Origin: Datnioides undecimradiatus
Taxonomy: Eukaryota > Chordata > Actinopteri > Lobotiformes > Datnioididae
Direction: 5' to 3'
DNA: 64,000 nucleotides
NCBI GenBank assembly: GCA_008933995.1
Contig: WARS01000010.1
Coordinates: 13,608,996-13,672,995, forward strand
Shown one piece after another: positions 1 through 11,640 of this stretch. The position numbers were made by a program, and so were the translations under genes. Position 1 is the stretch's first letter. Every line of letters starts with the position of its first letter. The notes under the pieces are model-generated. The model was not told where the DNA came from and searched no databases. It was given only the letters and a program-made list of their open reading frames with translations.

Positions 1-1197
1 CAAATCAAACACTGGTAAGTAATATGTAATATATCATACATAGTTTTTGTCGCTGTTCTCATTTTGAACCAGTGAGTGGACCAAGTAGAGCGTTAGGTGG
101 TCCAGGAGTGACTGATTTGTGAACAGCTTAATATAATTTTCTCACTGGAAGACTATCCATGCGTGCACATCTTTGTGATAAAGAGTCTACAGCCTCACAA
201 AAACAGCAGGTTAGCATGCAGGCATTTGCTAATTAGCACAAAGCGTGATGCTGAAACAATGATGATGTCATTAGTTCATTCGTTTTGCAAGTATTTTGTG
301 ATAAACTGAATCATTTGATTACATTTTTGATTCGAAAAACATCAGGATTCATCCTCTGGGTACCATGCATGTACATAATTTGACAGGATATTACCATGAG
401 GGACTATGGGATTTATGAATGTGTGTACTAAATATAATAGCAATCCAGCCAATGGTTTGACTACACTTAAAACATAAAGTTTAGAGAAGCTGCTCAACAA
501 AACAATGGAAGATAAAATGTCATAATATCCAAAACTATCTAAAAGAAGTACGCACTAAACAATACAGTGCATCCCATTTTTGCTAAATTTACACATTCAA
601 ACCACAGATTTCTTATTTTGTTGAAACACAGTCTCTGGGCTCTATTTTGGTATCAGCCAGGCTGCACTAAGAATATTTACTCTCCTGCACCGGCGTGGTG
701 TTTTGGGGACTTGCCATGTGCCAAACATACAGCAACATGACCCAATTAAAACTGTTTGGGTTTAGTATTATAGCTGCATAACATATTATGTTGGAACATG
801 AACACGGAATCCAAAATCAAACAGGGATAAACAAACTTTTACTTTTATTTTACTTAAAGCAGCTTAGTTTTACAGTATATAACGGCACAGTTATTGTATC
901 CATTATTGTGATGGTAAATGGCATTGTGTTATTATGTTGACCATTTGATCTGAAGCATATCCAGAAAAAGTGAATTCAACTAAAGTTATTTTCTCCTCGT
1001 GGCATTTTGCTGCAGCCGTTGTGTTCATACAGGTGCAAGAAACATATGACAATGTGTTTCCTAAACTATTAGCACATCTTGAAAGTGGAGCTCTAGTGAA
1101 TGCAGGCGGTCATGATTGTCACAACCTCTGCTGGATGCACTTGTAATGTATGAGACTGGTTAAGGTCTGAGATCAGAACATTTTCAGATGGTGCCTC
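1..1197. other. Non-coding stretch, no gene seen
   Basis: AT-rich sequence without a credible open frame, splice pair or recognisable repeat. The mariner relic that follows has no visible 5' part here, so the element was already truncated or has decayed beyond recognition in this stretch. Confidence 0.6.
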
Positions 1198-1431
1198 TTG
1201 TTCCTGACCACCAACACAATCATCACCCCCACCCACCAGCCCTATGACTTCTTCCCCCTAAATGAAAGTCAAGATGAACGGTTGCAGTTTGACGTAGTAA
1301 AGGAAATCCAGCAGGATTTGCAGACGGTCCTTGACACACTTAAAGAACGGGACCTCCAGTGTGCTTTCAAACCATGGCAGGAACACTAGGACCGGTGTAT
1401 CAATGCACACGGTGACTACGTGGAATGGTGA
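1198..1431 (+). pseudogene. Mariner-type transposase relic, C-terminal end only
   Basis: The frame beginning at 1198 reads like the end of a mariner-family DDD/E transposase. A TNTIITP... stretch followed by PYDFF corresponds to the usual HPPYSPDLAPCDFF segment around the last catalytic Asp. QTVLDTLKERDLQCAFKPW then matches the helix normally reading QRVLDTLTEKDFQEAFQKW, and DRCINAHGDYVEW matches the terminal DRCLxAxGxYFEG. The frame is broken: a TAG at 1387-1389 stands where the family has Trp, and the likely natural end is TGA at 1429-1431. The part around PYDFF also looks internally deleted. The N-terminal DNA-binding domain and the first two catalytic Asp are absent and no terminal inverted repeats were found, so it is an immobile fossil. 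Family assignment is from memory of the conserved C-terminus. Confidence 0.75.
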
Positions 1432-3099
1432 ACTACACCGGATGAAAACAGCATAGTTTTTACATCATGCTGTTAAGGAGCCACCATTTTCATTCTTATT
1501 TACATATGTGAAACATGACTCATTGGATAAAATGGAAGTGCATCTGTCCTGTCAGTTGTTTGTTTCAGCAAAGATCTGCATACATGCACACATTACGCTG
1601 AATATGATGCTGGTGATCTGCGCGTGACATGAAGCGTGCATAACATTTGTTGCCTTCGTCATATGACGCTGAGTAATATCACACTATGAACCTAATGATG
1701 GATGTGCCATAGCAGGCTTTGTGCCATCAGTGGGTGTGAGTCTTCACACTTTGCGCTGAACGTCGTCCACACAGTGTATTGGCTTGAAACTCTCACCTGT
1801 GGTAGTGGTGTGACTGGTTTTCATCTAGGGCACTTCCTGCCACCGTACCTCACCTGCCACTCTGACTCAACCTGTTCCCCGTTTGTTTCCTGTTCATTTC
1901 CTAATATTTCCCTAGTTCCTTGCATAAATGGTTTCCCTGGACTCTGCCTGGATTTTGGGAATTGGTATTCTGCCTCCTCTGCAACAGATTTGTTTGGGTG
2001 CAAGACTGGATTTGATCCTGCCTGCCTCGACCTACCTGAAAGAGCCTTGCCCTCCCCATAAGTTTCCCAGTTGTGTGGCACAATCATGCCAGTATGCTCA
2101 CTCCCACCTACACTCCATGATTATTGGCTGCTCGGCCTTTCCTGTATTTTATTGACTGATTCATTAGATTCTACTTCACTGTGACATCTTTAAGTGGGTA
2201 GCCTTTTTAATTTCCAATATTACATTTATTACCAAATAATAGATATTACTCTGTAACATCTGAATATTGTATATAATACAGGATTCTCTCCTGATCATTT
2301 ATTTGCAGTCCACAGTGGCTTAGCACACATCTGTATGATTCTGTATTATTCTTATATAATACAGAAATTATATATCTTCTTATGTGCATTTGAACTGTTT
2401 TCCACCAGTTTTCTGCACAGATGACCTCGTAACAATGCACTTTGCATGTTGTGAGCTAGAAATATGTTCATTCATCTTGCTGCAGAACAGTAATTACCTC
2501 GCTTAAGTTTGTCTTCTTTGCTGTTCTTTAATCAGACAATATGCAGCTCCACGATACAGTATCCAGACGGAGTAGCAACCCCACATGGGTCTACACTGAA
2601 AGCCACATCTTCATTCTTGAGAGGTTAGGTTGCAAATTGTCACTCCACTGTACGAGATGCGATGGAAATGTCCCATGACTGCTTCATTTGTCTGCCACCC
2701 CCTTCAACTTGTCACGGTGGAACAATATGCTGCTCCCAGTGCTCCTGCCACACTTGGGTTGCTCCAAAGCCCAAGTCTCATCATTTAATACTGTATGGCA
2801 CTATCTGTGTACACATAGCACTGTGTGTGTTGGATGTCTCCTGGACTTCCTACATTGTCAAAGAGTGGTGAACCTTTCAGCCTGAATTTCATTTTGAAGA
2901 AGAGGAAGAAGTTGCTATTGCCAAATCCAGTGAGTGTGACTGTGACTGTCAGGCTAGCTGTATTAAGGAACGTATATGTTACTACTACTGAGTTTAATAA
3001 AACCATGACAATTCCAATGATTAAAAAACTCTACCCTTCAAATCATACATTATCACTGATCAACTTCTTCTTCCTAGCACTTGCCTGTTTTGCTTTTCC
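1432..3099. other. Non-coding stretch with one probable repeat
   Basis: No gene seen. Overlapping short frames on both strands around 1.70-2.16 kb fall largely inside a pyrimidine-rich repeat-like block, listed separately. Frames at 2.66-3.17 kb show no domain and end in a SINE/LINE-like tail. 2160-2660 is plain AT-rich sequence. Confidence 0.5.
1850..2075 (+). repeat. Probable interspersed repeat fragment, TTTCCTG/CTGCCTG-rich
   Basis: Pyrimidine-rich words such as GTTTGTTTCCTGTTC, TGGACTCTGCCTGGATTTTGG and GATCCTGCCTGCCTCGACC resemble the ends of abundant fish retroelements, probably LTR or non-LTR 3' sequence. The bias toward TTTCC and CTGCC also explains why open frames occur on both strands. 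The family cannot be named from sequence alone. Confidence 0.35.
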
Positions 3100-3182
3100 A
3101 ACTAGATCTTTGCTTGTGTTGTACTTATTTTACTTCACTTTGAATAAAGGCGTCTACCAAATGAAATTGTAGAATTGTAGAA
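3100..3182 (+). repeat. LINE/SINE-type 3' tail
   Basis: The core CACTTTGAATAAAGGCGTCT (from 3136), continuing ACCAAATGA, is a diverged form of the fish tail usually reading GCTTTGGATAAAAGCGTCTGCTAAATGA, found at the 3' ends of L2-like LINEs and partner SINEs. It ends in two tandem copies of AATTGTAG (3165-3172, 3173-3180), as expected for elements that terminate in short tandem repeats. The upstream border is uncertain. A second copy lies inverted near 11.6 kb. Confidence 0.65.
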
Positions 3183-4109
3183 CCTGACAAGGTGCGATGT
3201 AGTTACTCTCACTTCCCGAAGGGGGAGACACAAATCCCACACTACAGCTTCGTGACTGAAAATATACTTTAAAGGCTGCGACTCATTCTCAAAGATTGAA
3301 TTTTTCCTCTTGTTTTTCTATTTTACTCTGTCCCTCCACTGGTGCAATGCCAAGTATTTTAGCAATTTTGTACTGACTAATCATATCCCCCACCTGGTGG
3401 TTGTGGGTGCCTCCCACAGCTGCTCCTGCACAGCTAAGGTATTGCCATGGCAGTGCTGTGATTATCACGTCAAATGTGACCAGTGCCATCCTGTTCGTAA
3501 GGTCTCACTCATGTCTGTCACTTGTGTTTCAAGAAACTCACACTAAACAGTGCTGAGGGCTTTGTCATCGTCAAATGTCTGCACTGGGAGCAGGTATCTC
3601 ATCTATGTTTTGTTGGAATCCTCCATATATATTATGCATATATTATGTCTATAGAGTGATACAGCTTTGAAAGTTCACTGAAGGAGATCACAAAATTTGC
3701 TTTGTTGCCACAAAATAAGGAGGCAGATATTTGTGGCAGTACTTAGCATCACTCACTGCTCCTATGACAGTTTAGGTACAGTAACAAGCAGAACTATTTA
3801 CTCCTTTGAGTCTGTAATGCTACATTAAGCAATTCTTCAGCACCGCCACGTGAAAAGTCTCACAGTCTAAATGTGAAAACATTACAAAATTATGTTAAGT
3901 TCTTACAGTGAATGTGTACGGATGTAGACCCATGGTCCATTCAGGTCAGGTTTGGTCCACTCTGACCTGCCCATCCTGTGGTCGTTTCCACATCTCAGCA
4001 GGAGGTTGTATGGCTGGAACATTTGGTGACTGAAGTCAATATTTAGAAGTGAATTACTTACAATGTGTTCTGAGCAGAATTGTATTAATGGTTGTGGTTT
4101 CTTAGTATT
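3183..4109. other. Non-coding stretch, nothing recognised
   Basis: No gene or repeat recognised. An 8-bp inverted repeat (CAGGTCAG at 3942-3949, CTGACCTG at 3962-3969) is too short to interpret. Short frames near 3.3-3.5 kb look random. Confidence 0.5.
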
Positions 4110-4395
4110 TTGGCAGCTGCAACATTTTTACACGTCGCTTTGCCCTAATGTTGACTGTGCTAATTAACAGAATGAGTGAACATCACAACTACATGCCCAA
4201 GTCTAACCTAAACCTTCACACCAAGTTTCAACCTTTACATCGTCCTTTGAGTCAGTGAAAATGGGCCAAAATGTCCTCACAATGTTGAAATGTCCCCACT
4301 ATGGTGGTTTAAAATCATCCTCACGAAACCCAATACAGCAAAACAAGCCCATCACCCTCTAAACACAACGAGACACGCGCACACACGCATAGGCT
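4110..4395 (-). repeat. Decayed fish interspersed repeat ending in CA-rich sequence
   Basis: Words such as ATCACAACTACATGCCCAAG, TCTAACCTAAACCTTCAC and AAAATGTCCTCACAATGTTG, ending in a CGAGACACGCGCACACACGC tract, match the reverse complement of a common fish repeat that reads GGTTAGG...CATGTAGTTGTGATGG...GTCCTCAC and is often followed by (GT)n. Identification is from memory and the copy is strongly diverged. Confidence 0.5.
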
Positions 4396-6900
4396 TCCTA
4401 AAGAATGGGAAAATTGTTAATATTAAACCTTAATCAACAGTCTGCTTTCCCATAAATCAAGCTAAATAAATATTAACACTATTGTGAGCAGACTTAGCAC
4501 GGAATAATTCAAACTGTACACGTACTGAATCGTAATGGCACTGAGAACTGCACCGGAGAGATTAAACCCAGATCACCCAGTTTCAATTAACCAGTCCCTC
4601 TCCTGTGCTGTCACCACTGCAGCTTACTCAGCTGCAGTGCTACATGAGGCTGGTGCAACAGTTAGCCCAGCCACTTCTGCATTAAGGAAATATGGCAGGT
4701 TTTGTCTGGTTAGTCATGGATTTTCCTCCTTCAGCTGGCATCAAAACAAGATTTAGTGCATCTCACAGCAGTGTCAGTGCTACAGAATGAATGCAAAGAA
4801 AGTCTAAAATCTGTTGGTTGCCTCCCCCTTGTGACAACATTTGACGTCTGATAAAATAGCATTCTGTGTGAATGTGAATGAGTAAGAAAGCAGCCTTGGG
4901 CGTGCGAGCCTGTACTGTACTAAAGTTTTCACACTCAGGATTTTTTTTTTTTTTTTTTTCAAATTTGAAGTTGTTATCTAAAAAACACTTCTCTGCGAAC
5001 CGCCGCCAATATGGAGCCCAATTACGCTCACAACGCAACATAATATCTGTGGCTTCAGCCGGCCGATGATGGAGCGTGTCAACGTGAAGTGATGCCGGGG
5101 AGAAGTGCATCCCAGAGTTGTTGCAATTTTTATCCTCTCTCACCTCGGCTCCTCACCTGTGAAAGGCCCTGTCCAATACATCACTGACACTTCAAATTGA
5201 GTGTCACTCAAAACGGAAGTGGAGTGATAAGGGGCATAACAGGATGGGGGGGGGGGGTGCATACTTCGAGGTACTCTTTCATCAGCCCTGTAATATCCCA
5301 TGCATAGGCCTGGGATCTGTCCCGCAGAACATATCAGATACAACAGCACCCAGAACAGAGAAATATAAAAAATGAATTCATGGTAAACTTGATGGTATAT
5401 ACTAGAATAAAACATTTCAGGACTCCACCTTGATTGAAGTCAACTTTGTAAACTGCACTCAAAAGATAACCCTTCCCATGGTCACCATCTCTCTTTGTGG
5501 ATAGTTTGCAACCACATTTGTGATGATGATGATGTGGTCACATACAAACTGGAGTGTATGTAGCTTCTATTTCTGTTTCTATCGGCTCTTCACATGTGAA
5601 TGATTGCAGTCAGTCGCGCCCAGTACATTCAGAATATTATAAAATCCCTGTTGGATTCATCAGGAATGTATCATTTATGGATTCTTCATGCAGCTGGCTT
5701 TTAGAACCCGAGACAATGATGAAACATGAAGTGACTGTGTCACCCAGTACGGGAGCAGGGTGTATATGTCAGGTGGAAAGGAGCTTTGTTACTGCAGGAA
5801 TGTGTTCATGGCTATGTTGGGTTTTTTTTGGGCTCCGGATCAGCTTCTATCTCATCCAGTAACTTAAGCATGATGTGACTTTAAAGCCCGCGGAAGGTTC
5901 CCACATTCTCCTCTGGCGTGCCAAAAGGGGATCCATGACTTTGAGAAACCTTTTGTTTTTCAGATGTGCTCTACTCTTGTGGATGACAGCACCAGGCACA
6001 ATGACTTCAGTGAAATTTAGCTTTACCATACACATTATATTAGTTCTGTCTTTTTTGTGTAACGTCTATAGGACGAACCTCCACTGATGTGGGGCCTCAT
6101 TTGGAACCCTGGAGCACAGAGGAGAGGGCTGGACCATATGAAACTCACGGTCAGCTGCGGAGTACAACACAGCTGTTGCAATGGCAGGATGACAGCAGTA
6201 TAATAATAGTATCTAACTGCACATATCATCAAGTAGGATTTTAGTATTCATATAGCTTTTTTGTGTAGAATTGCTGCAGTGAACCCGACTGTGCTGTCAC
6301 TGGAGGTACAGCGGTGGCTGCCACACACACACCCTGCCTTCACCAGTCACCTCACCCACTACATCCTCACCACCTGCACATATGGATCGTGTAAATTAGC
6401 AAAGTCTGGAAATAAAGTCAGTGACAGGTCCTGCACAGCCGTTAAACGGTTATCCTGGTTTCCTTCTCTTGGTCTGTGGTTGAGATTTGACTTTATGCAT
6501 CTGCATTCATGTGGGGCGTTGTCCATTTCCAGTTAAATGGTGTTGTGTAGAGGGTCGGGATGTGATGATGCTTCACTCATATACGTATCCTGGTGGAATA
6601 CGATTTAAAAAGGGAACATTATCCACAGGTGTGAATGTAGCGCCGTTTTACTTCATCTTTTTTTATACATTTGTGGCTTTTTTACACTTTTAATATGGAT
6701 CCTACATATTTTTATGACCGCAGGTGCCTCAATTAGAACAACTTAACAATGAAATGATGAATTCTACTGATCATCTGGCCTTTTGGCTTTAACAGTTGGT
6801 AATATCTTGATTTGTGTGTAAATGTTGAAATTCAGTTTGGATTTTCATGGTCACAGACTGAAATAAATTAACACCACCCAAAAAAAAGTTGAATTTTAAC
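4396..6900. other. Non-coding stretch, no gene seen
   Basis: Contains a poly-T run (4941-4959) and a G12 run (5246-5257). Frames on both strands, up to 126 codons at 4763-5143 minus, run through these tracts and carry no domain. A frame near 5.88-6.09 kb has a hydrophobic end and an upstream AG, but no donor and no similarity that I recognise. Confidence 0.5.
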
Positions 6901-6904
6901 TAAT

Positions 6905-7080
6905 TAGGTGATCCTCTGACTTCAGCATCACTATGGTTTATGACCAAATACCAACAAAACCAATATTCCCGTCAGCTGTAGGTGTGCTTTCTGATTATTG
7001 CCTATTAGCAAAGGATAGCATGGTAACACACTAAATGGAGAACATTAACATGGTGAACATTATACCTGTTTAACGTGGTA
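6905..7080 (+). repeat. Fish interspersed repeat, TAGCATG-rich family, copy 1
   Basis: Carries the ordered words GGTGATCCTCTGACTTCAGC, GGTTTATGACCAAATACCAA, CCCGTCAGCTGTA, ATTAGCAAAGGATAGCATGG, TAACACACTAAATGG and GTGAACATTATACCTG. This order is that of a very common percomorph repeat containing GACCAAATACCTGCAAAACT and AGCATGCTAACACGC. It lacks the beginning and the GCTGCTAGCATGGCT end that copy 2, near 49.4-49.8 kb, retains. Confidence 0.7.
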
Positions 7081-8400
7081 AAAATGGAGGAACATGCTGC
7101 CATTAAAGATTAAACCATATGTTATTATGTTATCTGACTTAAGCTTCTCTGTAAACAGAAATGATCAAGATCAACTGGATGTTTATCTATAACCTTACTG
7201 TATAGTGTAGAGAAGTGCATACCGAATTAAGTATTTAAGTAGTTACTAATTAAGTAAAGTACATACAGTAGTTTGCACTTCATTATATACTGACTAATTA
7301 TTTCTTTTTATTTTAATTCACTTCTTATTTTTTTCACTGTCAGTTGATTAAATGAAATAAAATAACTTTTTATTTGATGACGCGTGGGATAAATCAATGC
7401 ATAGTCCAACGCTATAAGGACTGCAAGTACACATGTAAATGTCATGTAAATGTCAAAACGACCAACTTCTCCGCTGCACCTGGCTGAAGTGCAACGCATA
7501 ATGATTTATTCAGAGCAGCCACACACTCGCAGGATAATGACCACGCACCGCTTTCCCTGTGTGTGTTCCGATCGGCCAGCTCCAGTCCCGTTTCACACCA
7601 TCTCACATCAAAAGTTTAGAGTTTACTGAGCATTTCCAAGTAGAGAGGGGAGTTCCTCCATATGATGAAAGTCTATCAGTCATTTTCATAGAGTCTCCAG
7701 CCTTAGTGACAGCACTCCGTTCCCCTGTTTTATCTTGCATTTAATGTCTTCCCGGCGTCAGCATGCGGTGTTGGCCAGAGACACAGAGAGTGAGAAGCAG
7801 AGGGAAAAGGAATTGGGAGGATGCTAAGCTGCTCCGTTATCCTCTGTGGAAGAGGTCAGGAGGGAAGGACTCAACCGCTGGGTTCTGCTTTTGAAAATTA
7901 TAATTATACTGAATAAAAAGATCAATTGATCTTCACTGCCGGGGTTTCACAGAGCAAAGGAAGAAAGGGACAAAAAATACCATCTTCACAGAGTAATGTT
8001 CTTCCTGCCGCTGAGACTGGAAGCTGTGCTGCGACCATGTGATTGAAGTTTGATCATTGGCGGCTACCGGTGAACTTCTACTGAGTGTCCATCCTGTTTG
8101 TTTTGCAGCTGTGGCTGGTGACTATCCACCAACACTCAGTCACACTCAGTCAGGGGGCGTCTAATTTAGTCAACCAAAGCACCCCTCTGCACCCCCCCAC
8201 CGCTTTTCTCTCCCAACTCTATCCTTCCCTTTATCCGTAGAGTGCTAGGGGGTCCACCGAAGTTTCCCCAAACTTGTCGAAGAAATTGGTCAAAGAAACG
8301 CAGCCGGACAACGCACAGCCTCATCAATTCCCCTACAATAAACCTTTAAAATACATCTCATTGATGGTGTGGTCCTTGCTCGTGAACGTGCAACAGGACA
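7081..8400. other. Non-coding stretch, no gene seen
   Basis: 7195-7280 has AAGTAAAGTACATAC-like words reminiscent of a fish repeat but too degenerate to call. An AG at 8108 (TTTTGCAG) is followed by about 44 open codons but no usable donor. A pyrimidine-rich, CCCCCC-containing block lies near 8.16-8.24 kb. Confidence 0.45.
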
Positions 8401-8845
8401 AAGTTCCAAAGAGCTAGGTGAGCTGGGACCCAAAGGCAGACTTGAGAGGCAGGACCGGACCATTTTAATAATTTAGTGATGAAAGACGTTACAACAAGTC
8501 TTACAGCAGGTTCACCAACTGTATCTAGCAAAAAACTATTAAAATAAATAAATAAAAAGCTTGTAAAATATAAATAATGATTTTTTTTTTTTTTTTTGAG
8601 CTAAACATGCTCTTTAATGAACAATAATAATAATAATAAAAGTCCAGGAGGGGCTGGGACACTTGACAAATAGTATGAAGATGAGCTGGCAACTGACTGA
8701 AAGGAGCGCACACATACTAAAACCACAAGGGACTAATTAATGAATGAAGCGCAGGTGGGAAAACACAAAGACAGGAAGACAATACACGCAAAACACATAA
8801 GCAATGAAATAAATGAACAAAATCCACAAAATGTGACATTAATAA
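8400..8845 (-). repeat. Probable interspersed repeat, interrupted by poly-T and (AAT)n
   Basis: AAAGGCAGACTTGAGAGGCA, AACTGACTGAAAGGAGCGCA, CTAATTAATGAATGAAGCGC and AGGTGGGAAAACACAAAGAC look like the reverse complement of a fish retroelement terminus that includes GCGCAGGTGGGAA and ACACAAGG(G)ACTAATTAATGAATGA. A poly-T run (8581-8597) and (AAT)6 (about 8623-8640) interrupt it. The family is not determined, and an LTR-type element is my guess. Confidence 0.35.
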
Positions 8846-8849
8846 ATAC

Positions 8850-11395
8850 ACTGCAGCCTGGTGTAATTGCCCTCATGCAGCCGAGCCAATCACAGTGACG
8901 CATGACAACAACGGCCGGTATACTGAAGGTCAGCGGAGTGGACAGCTGTGCGTGATGGCACCGTGCACAGATAGAGCAACACATACATGTGTCCAGCTGC
9001 CTTCGGATGGCTGCAGGGGTCAAATGATGCGAAGGAGAAACCCTTCATTCAGTGCAGAGTACAAACTCACCACAGTGGCAGCAGATGGACGCCTCTAGAT
9101 GCACGTCTATGCTCCGCACAAAGTCTAAGAGTTTCCATCAAAATACCGGCAGCTTTCTTTCAGCTGCTTCATCTGAATGCACCTCCCACCTGTTTGTGCC
9201 TCTTCTCCCACCTGTGCGCCGCGCACTCTGCACTGGGCACCGAACTACCACACAGACAGCGGCATTACAGGAAAATACCAAACTGTCAGAGGTGGATGTT
9301 GCACCAACATGAAAACAGGGCTCCATTAGTTATTTAATGTAGTATCAAACATCATTTTAGCAACTGGGGTTAAAAATAACATCTCTAAGTAATAACATTT
9401 CTAAGTAAAGCAGCATTTACCAATATTTCTATGTTTATAGTAGGTCACATGACTAAAGGGTGTTGAATCAACAGAAAGTGCAGTTCTCTTCTAATCTTCA
9501 AGGATTTTGCTGTCTTTGAGTCATTGTGTCGCACACCAGGACGCTGTAAATCCACTTTACGCCACTGGAGGTTTAAAATATAAAAATATTATACAGGATA
9601 ATACAGGCAAGGCAGAACAAAAAGGTTTCCTCCAACCTTGGATCAAATGCTTTGTATAGTAACCTCACAGTCTGATGGTAAACATACTTTAGGACCAATC
9701 CTTATGACAATGTGAAAGCGGAACTTTCCTCCGAGCGCCTGAGCAACACATGAAGAGGGTCCTGTTTTCAGACAGATTGTGTGAATTGCAAATGAATTCC
9801 AAAGGAAATGAATTCAAATGGGAACGTCCCAACGGAAGAGGATGATTTTCTATTTCATAAGTTGCAGTTTGATGCCGGAGTAGCTGCGCACCACAGTACG
9901 GTGCTTCTGCGTAGATTTCCAAGCGACTGCAGTCACTTCAGTATCGGTGCTCGTTCACTTCTGCTTCCTTCCCTCAACGTGTGCCTGCACAAACCAGTTG
10001 ACAGTGCATTCACATCAGTACTGGCTGTATTAAATATAGATATCCAGAATATTTTTGAACACATTACCATAGTCATAAAGAGTTATATCTTTCATTTTAA
10101 TTCTTGCTGCTGAACAAAGCTAATGCATCAGTACCATGCTCAGTGTGCTGTCCTCTGCCCGGCAGTTGTTGAGTTGGGGATTTATTTATATGAGGGTGAA
10201 GAATGCACCATCACATCCTGCGGAGTGGGCCTCTGGGCAGGATTAACAGGTTACTGTCAAAAGCATGTGGCGGTACTTGTACACTGGAGATGTCTGGAAA
10301 TTAATGACTCATCAGTTCAATCCCATGGTGAGGGTGCTTTTTATGGAACTGAGGATGAAGGTAAGTGTATGCGTGTGTGTGTGTGTGTGTGTCTCATTGC
10401 GTGCATTGTGTCTGCTGCAACATGCGTGCTTTCACCAAAACAGGACCTCATCTATTTCCATCACACCGCGCCCTCAAAACATCAGCCTGCGCCGCCTGAC
10501 CTGACTCCCGCCGCTGCGAACGGTCCCGAGCTGCCCAGTGGAGACCTGCTGAAAATTACATTAATGAGATGAAACATCGGGTCCAGTGAGCCTTTCTGCA
10601 AATAACCACTAACTAAACACTCAGCCCGCAGACAGGAGCGACTCCTCCATAATACTCCAATTCCAGTTTATTGGATGCTTCAGTAATTGCAAACACCGTT
10701 GCCATATCAACTTTAGTTAGAAACACCATAGTTGTAGCACAATTATTTATTGGCACATCAGTTTCTACAGTGTTTCCAGTTGTCTAGACAGACTCTGGAC
10801 TACTAAATAATATATTTCCATGCAACAATATTCTTTTTTTTTTTTTTTTTTTCCAGTAGTTTCTTGGAAAAGGCTCAAGCCCAGAGTCTGGACAGGCACA
10901 AGGCCGTGATTTCACAGAGCGTCTTGTCTGAGAAATGAATGACTTTTATTGTACATCCCATGACATTGAGCTCTGCCAATGAAAGAACAAAATTTTAATA
11001 AAACAGATCTATTAAAAAAAAATAAGTTTCTTGATGAATGGACTGCACCTGGAGTTAAAAATGTTTTAACGTTATGTGAGTGATAAACTAAAAAACTGAA
11101 TAATAACTAATCTGCAAGTTGTCTCCATGGAGGTCAGGTGCCTTCGATGATATGTGTGAGTTCGATTCATTGGACAGCATATCACTCAATTATGGGCGCC
11201 ATCCATAAAAGGATCCATAAAAGTGGTTTGGAGGCTCAAAGACAATGAGTCTTTGTAAAGCTCATTGGTTCATTATTTAAAGAAAATCAATAATAATTAA
11301 TAGAAAAGTGAATTTAACTTTACAAAATTATATTCTTTTGTTTTTCAGATCATTGTACAACTAATTTTGGAATTCTATGTCACTACATATTAGCA
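8850..11395. other. Non-coding stretch with a (GT)n tract
   Basis: No supported gene. Frames at 8.9-9.3 kb and a 149-codon frame at 10123-10572 have no recognisable domain. The latter crosses the (GT)n tract at 10371-10392, which is preceded by a donor-like GAAG|GTAAGT at 10360-10366 without a convincing exon upstream. A poly-T run lies at about 10835-10852. Confidence 0.45.
10371..10392. repeat. (GT)n microsatellite
   Basis: About 11 dinucleotide units beginning GCGTGTG. A strong donor-like word (AAGGTAAGT) lies just upstream. Confidence 0.9.
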
Positions 11396-11397
11396 TC

Positions 11398-11540
11398 AAG
11401 TGGAAATACAAGTAAAGTACAAGGTCTGATGCTGTTTTTGACTGATATCACTATTTCACTTTAACACTAAAATTATGACTAATATTGAAGGACTCTTACT
11501 TGTAATACAGTATTTTATCAATATGCTATCTCTGTCTTTA
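11398..11540 (+). repeat. Decayed fish repeat with AAGTAAAGTAC words
   Basis: GTGGAAATACAAGTAAAGTACAAGG near the start and GACTCTTACTTGTAATACAG followed by TATTTTATCAATATGC near the end match, in order, parts of a common fish repeat that includes AAGTAAAGTACAAGTACC and ACTTTTACTTGTAATGGAGTATTTTTACA. Borders are approximate. Confidence 0.4.
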
Positions 11541-11576
11541 AATCTTTGATCTTCCATTGATTGGATGTCAGCACAA

Positions 11577-11640
11577 TGTCATTTGGCAGACGCTTAAATC
11601 CAAAGTGATGCACTTATAGAATAGGTACAACACAAGCAGT
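11577..11640 (-). repeat. LINE/SINE-type 3' tail, inverted copy
   Basis: Read on the minus strand, GTGCATCACTTTGGATTTAAGCGTCTGCCAAATGACA is the same tail as at 3136-3164, and here closer to the usual fish form. The element body would extend to higher coordinates but is not recognisable past about 11.64 kb. Confidence 0.65.

Noticed and set aside
3842..3858. Half of an RE1/NRSF silencer motif (TTCAGCACC)
   Set aside because: The second half (GGACAGCGCC) is not present at permitted spacing.
8148..8162. CAGGGGGCG, possible CTCF core
   Set aside because: Only the 3' half fits the consensus; the CCA half does not.
8109..8241. 44 open codons after a good TTTTGCAG acceptor
   Set aside because: Low-complexity proline/leucine-rich reading with no usable donor and no similarity that I recognise.
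10123..10572. 149-codon plus frame with an internal AAGGTAAGT donor
   Set aside because: No family resemblance; it spans a (GT)n tract and two registers are open around the donor.
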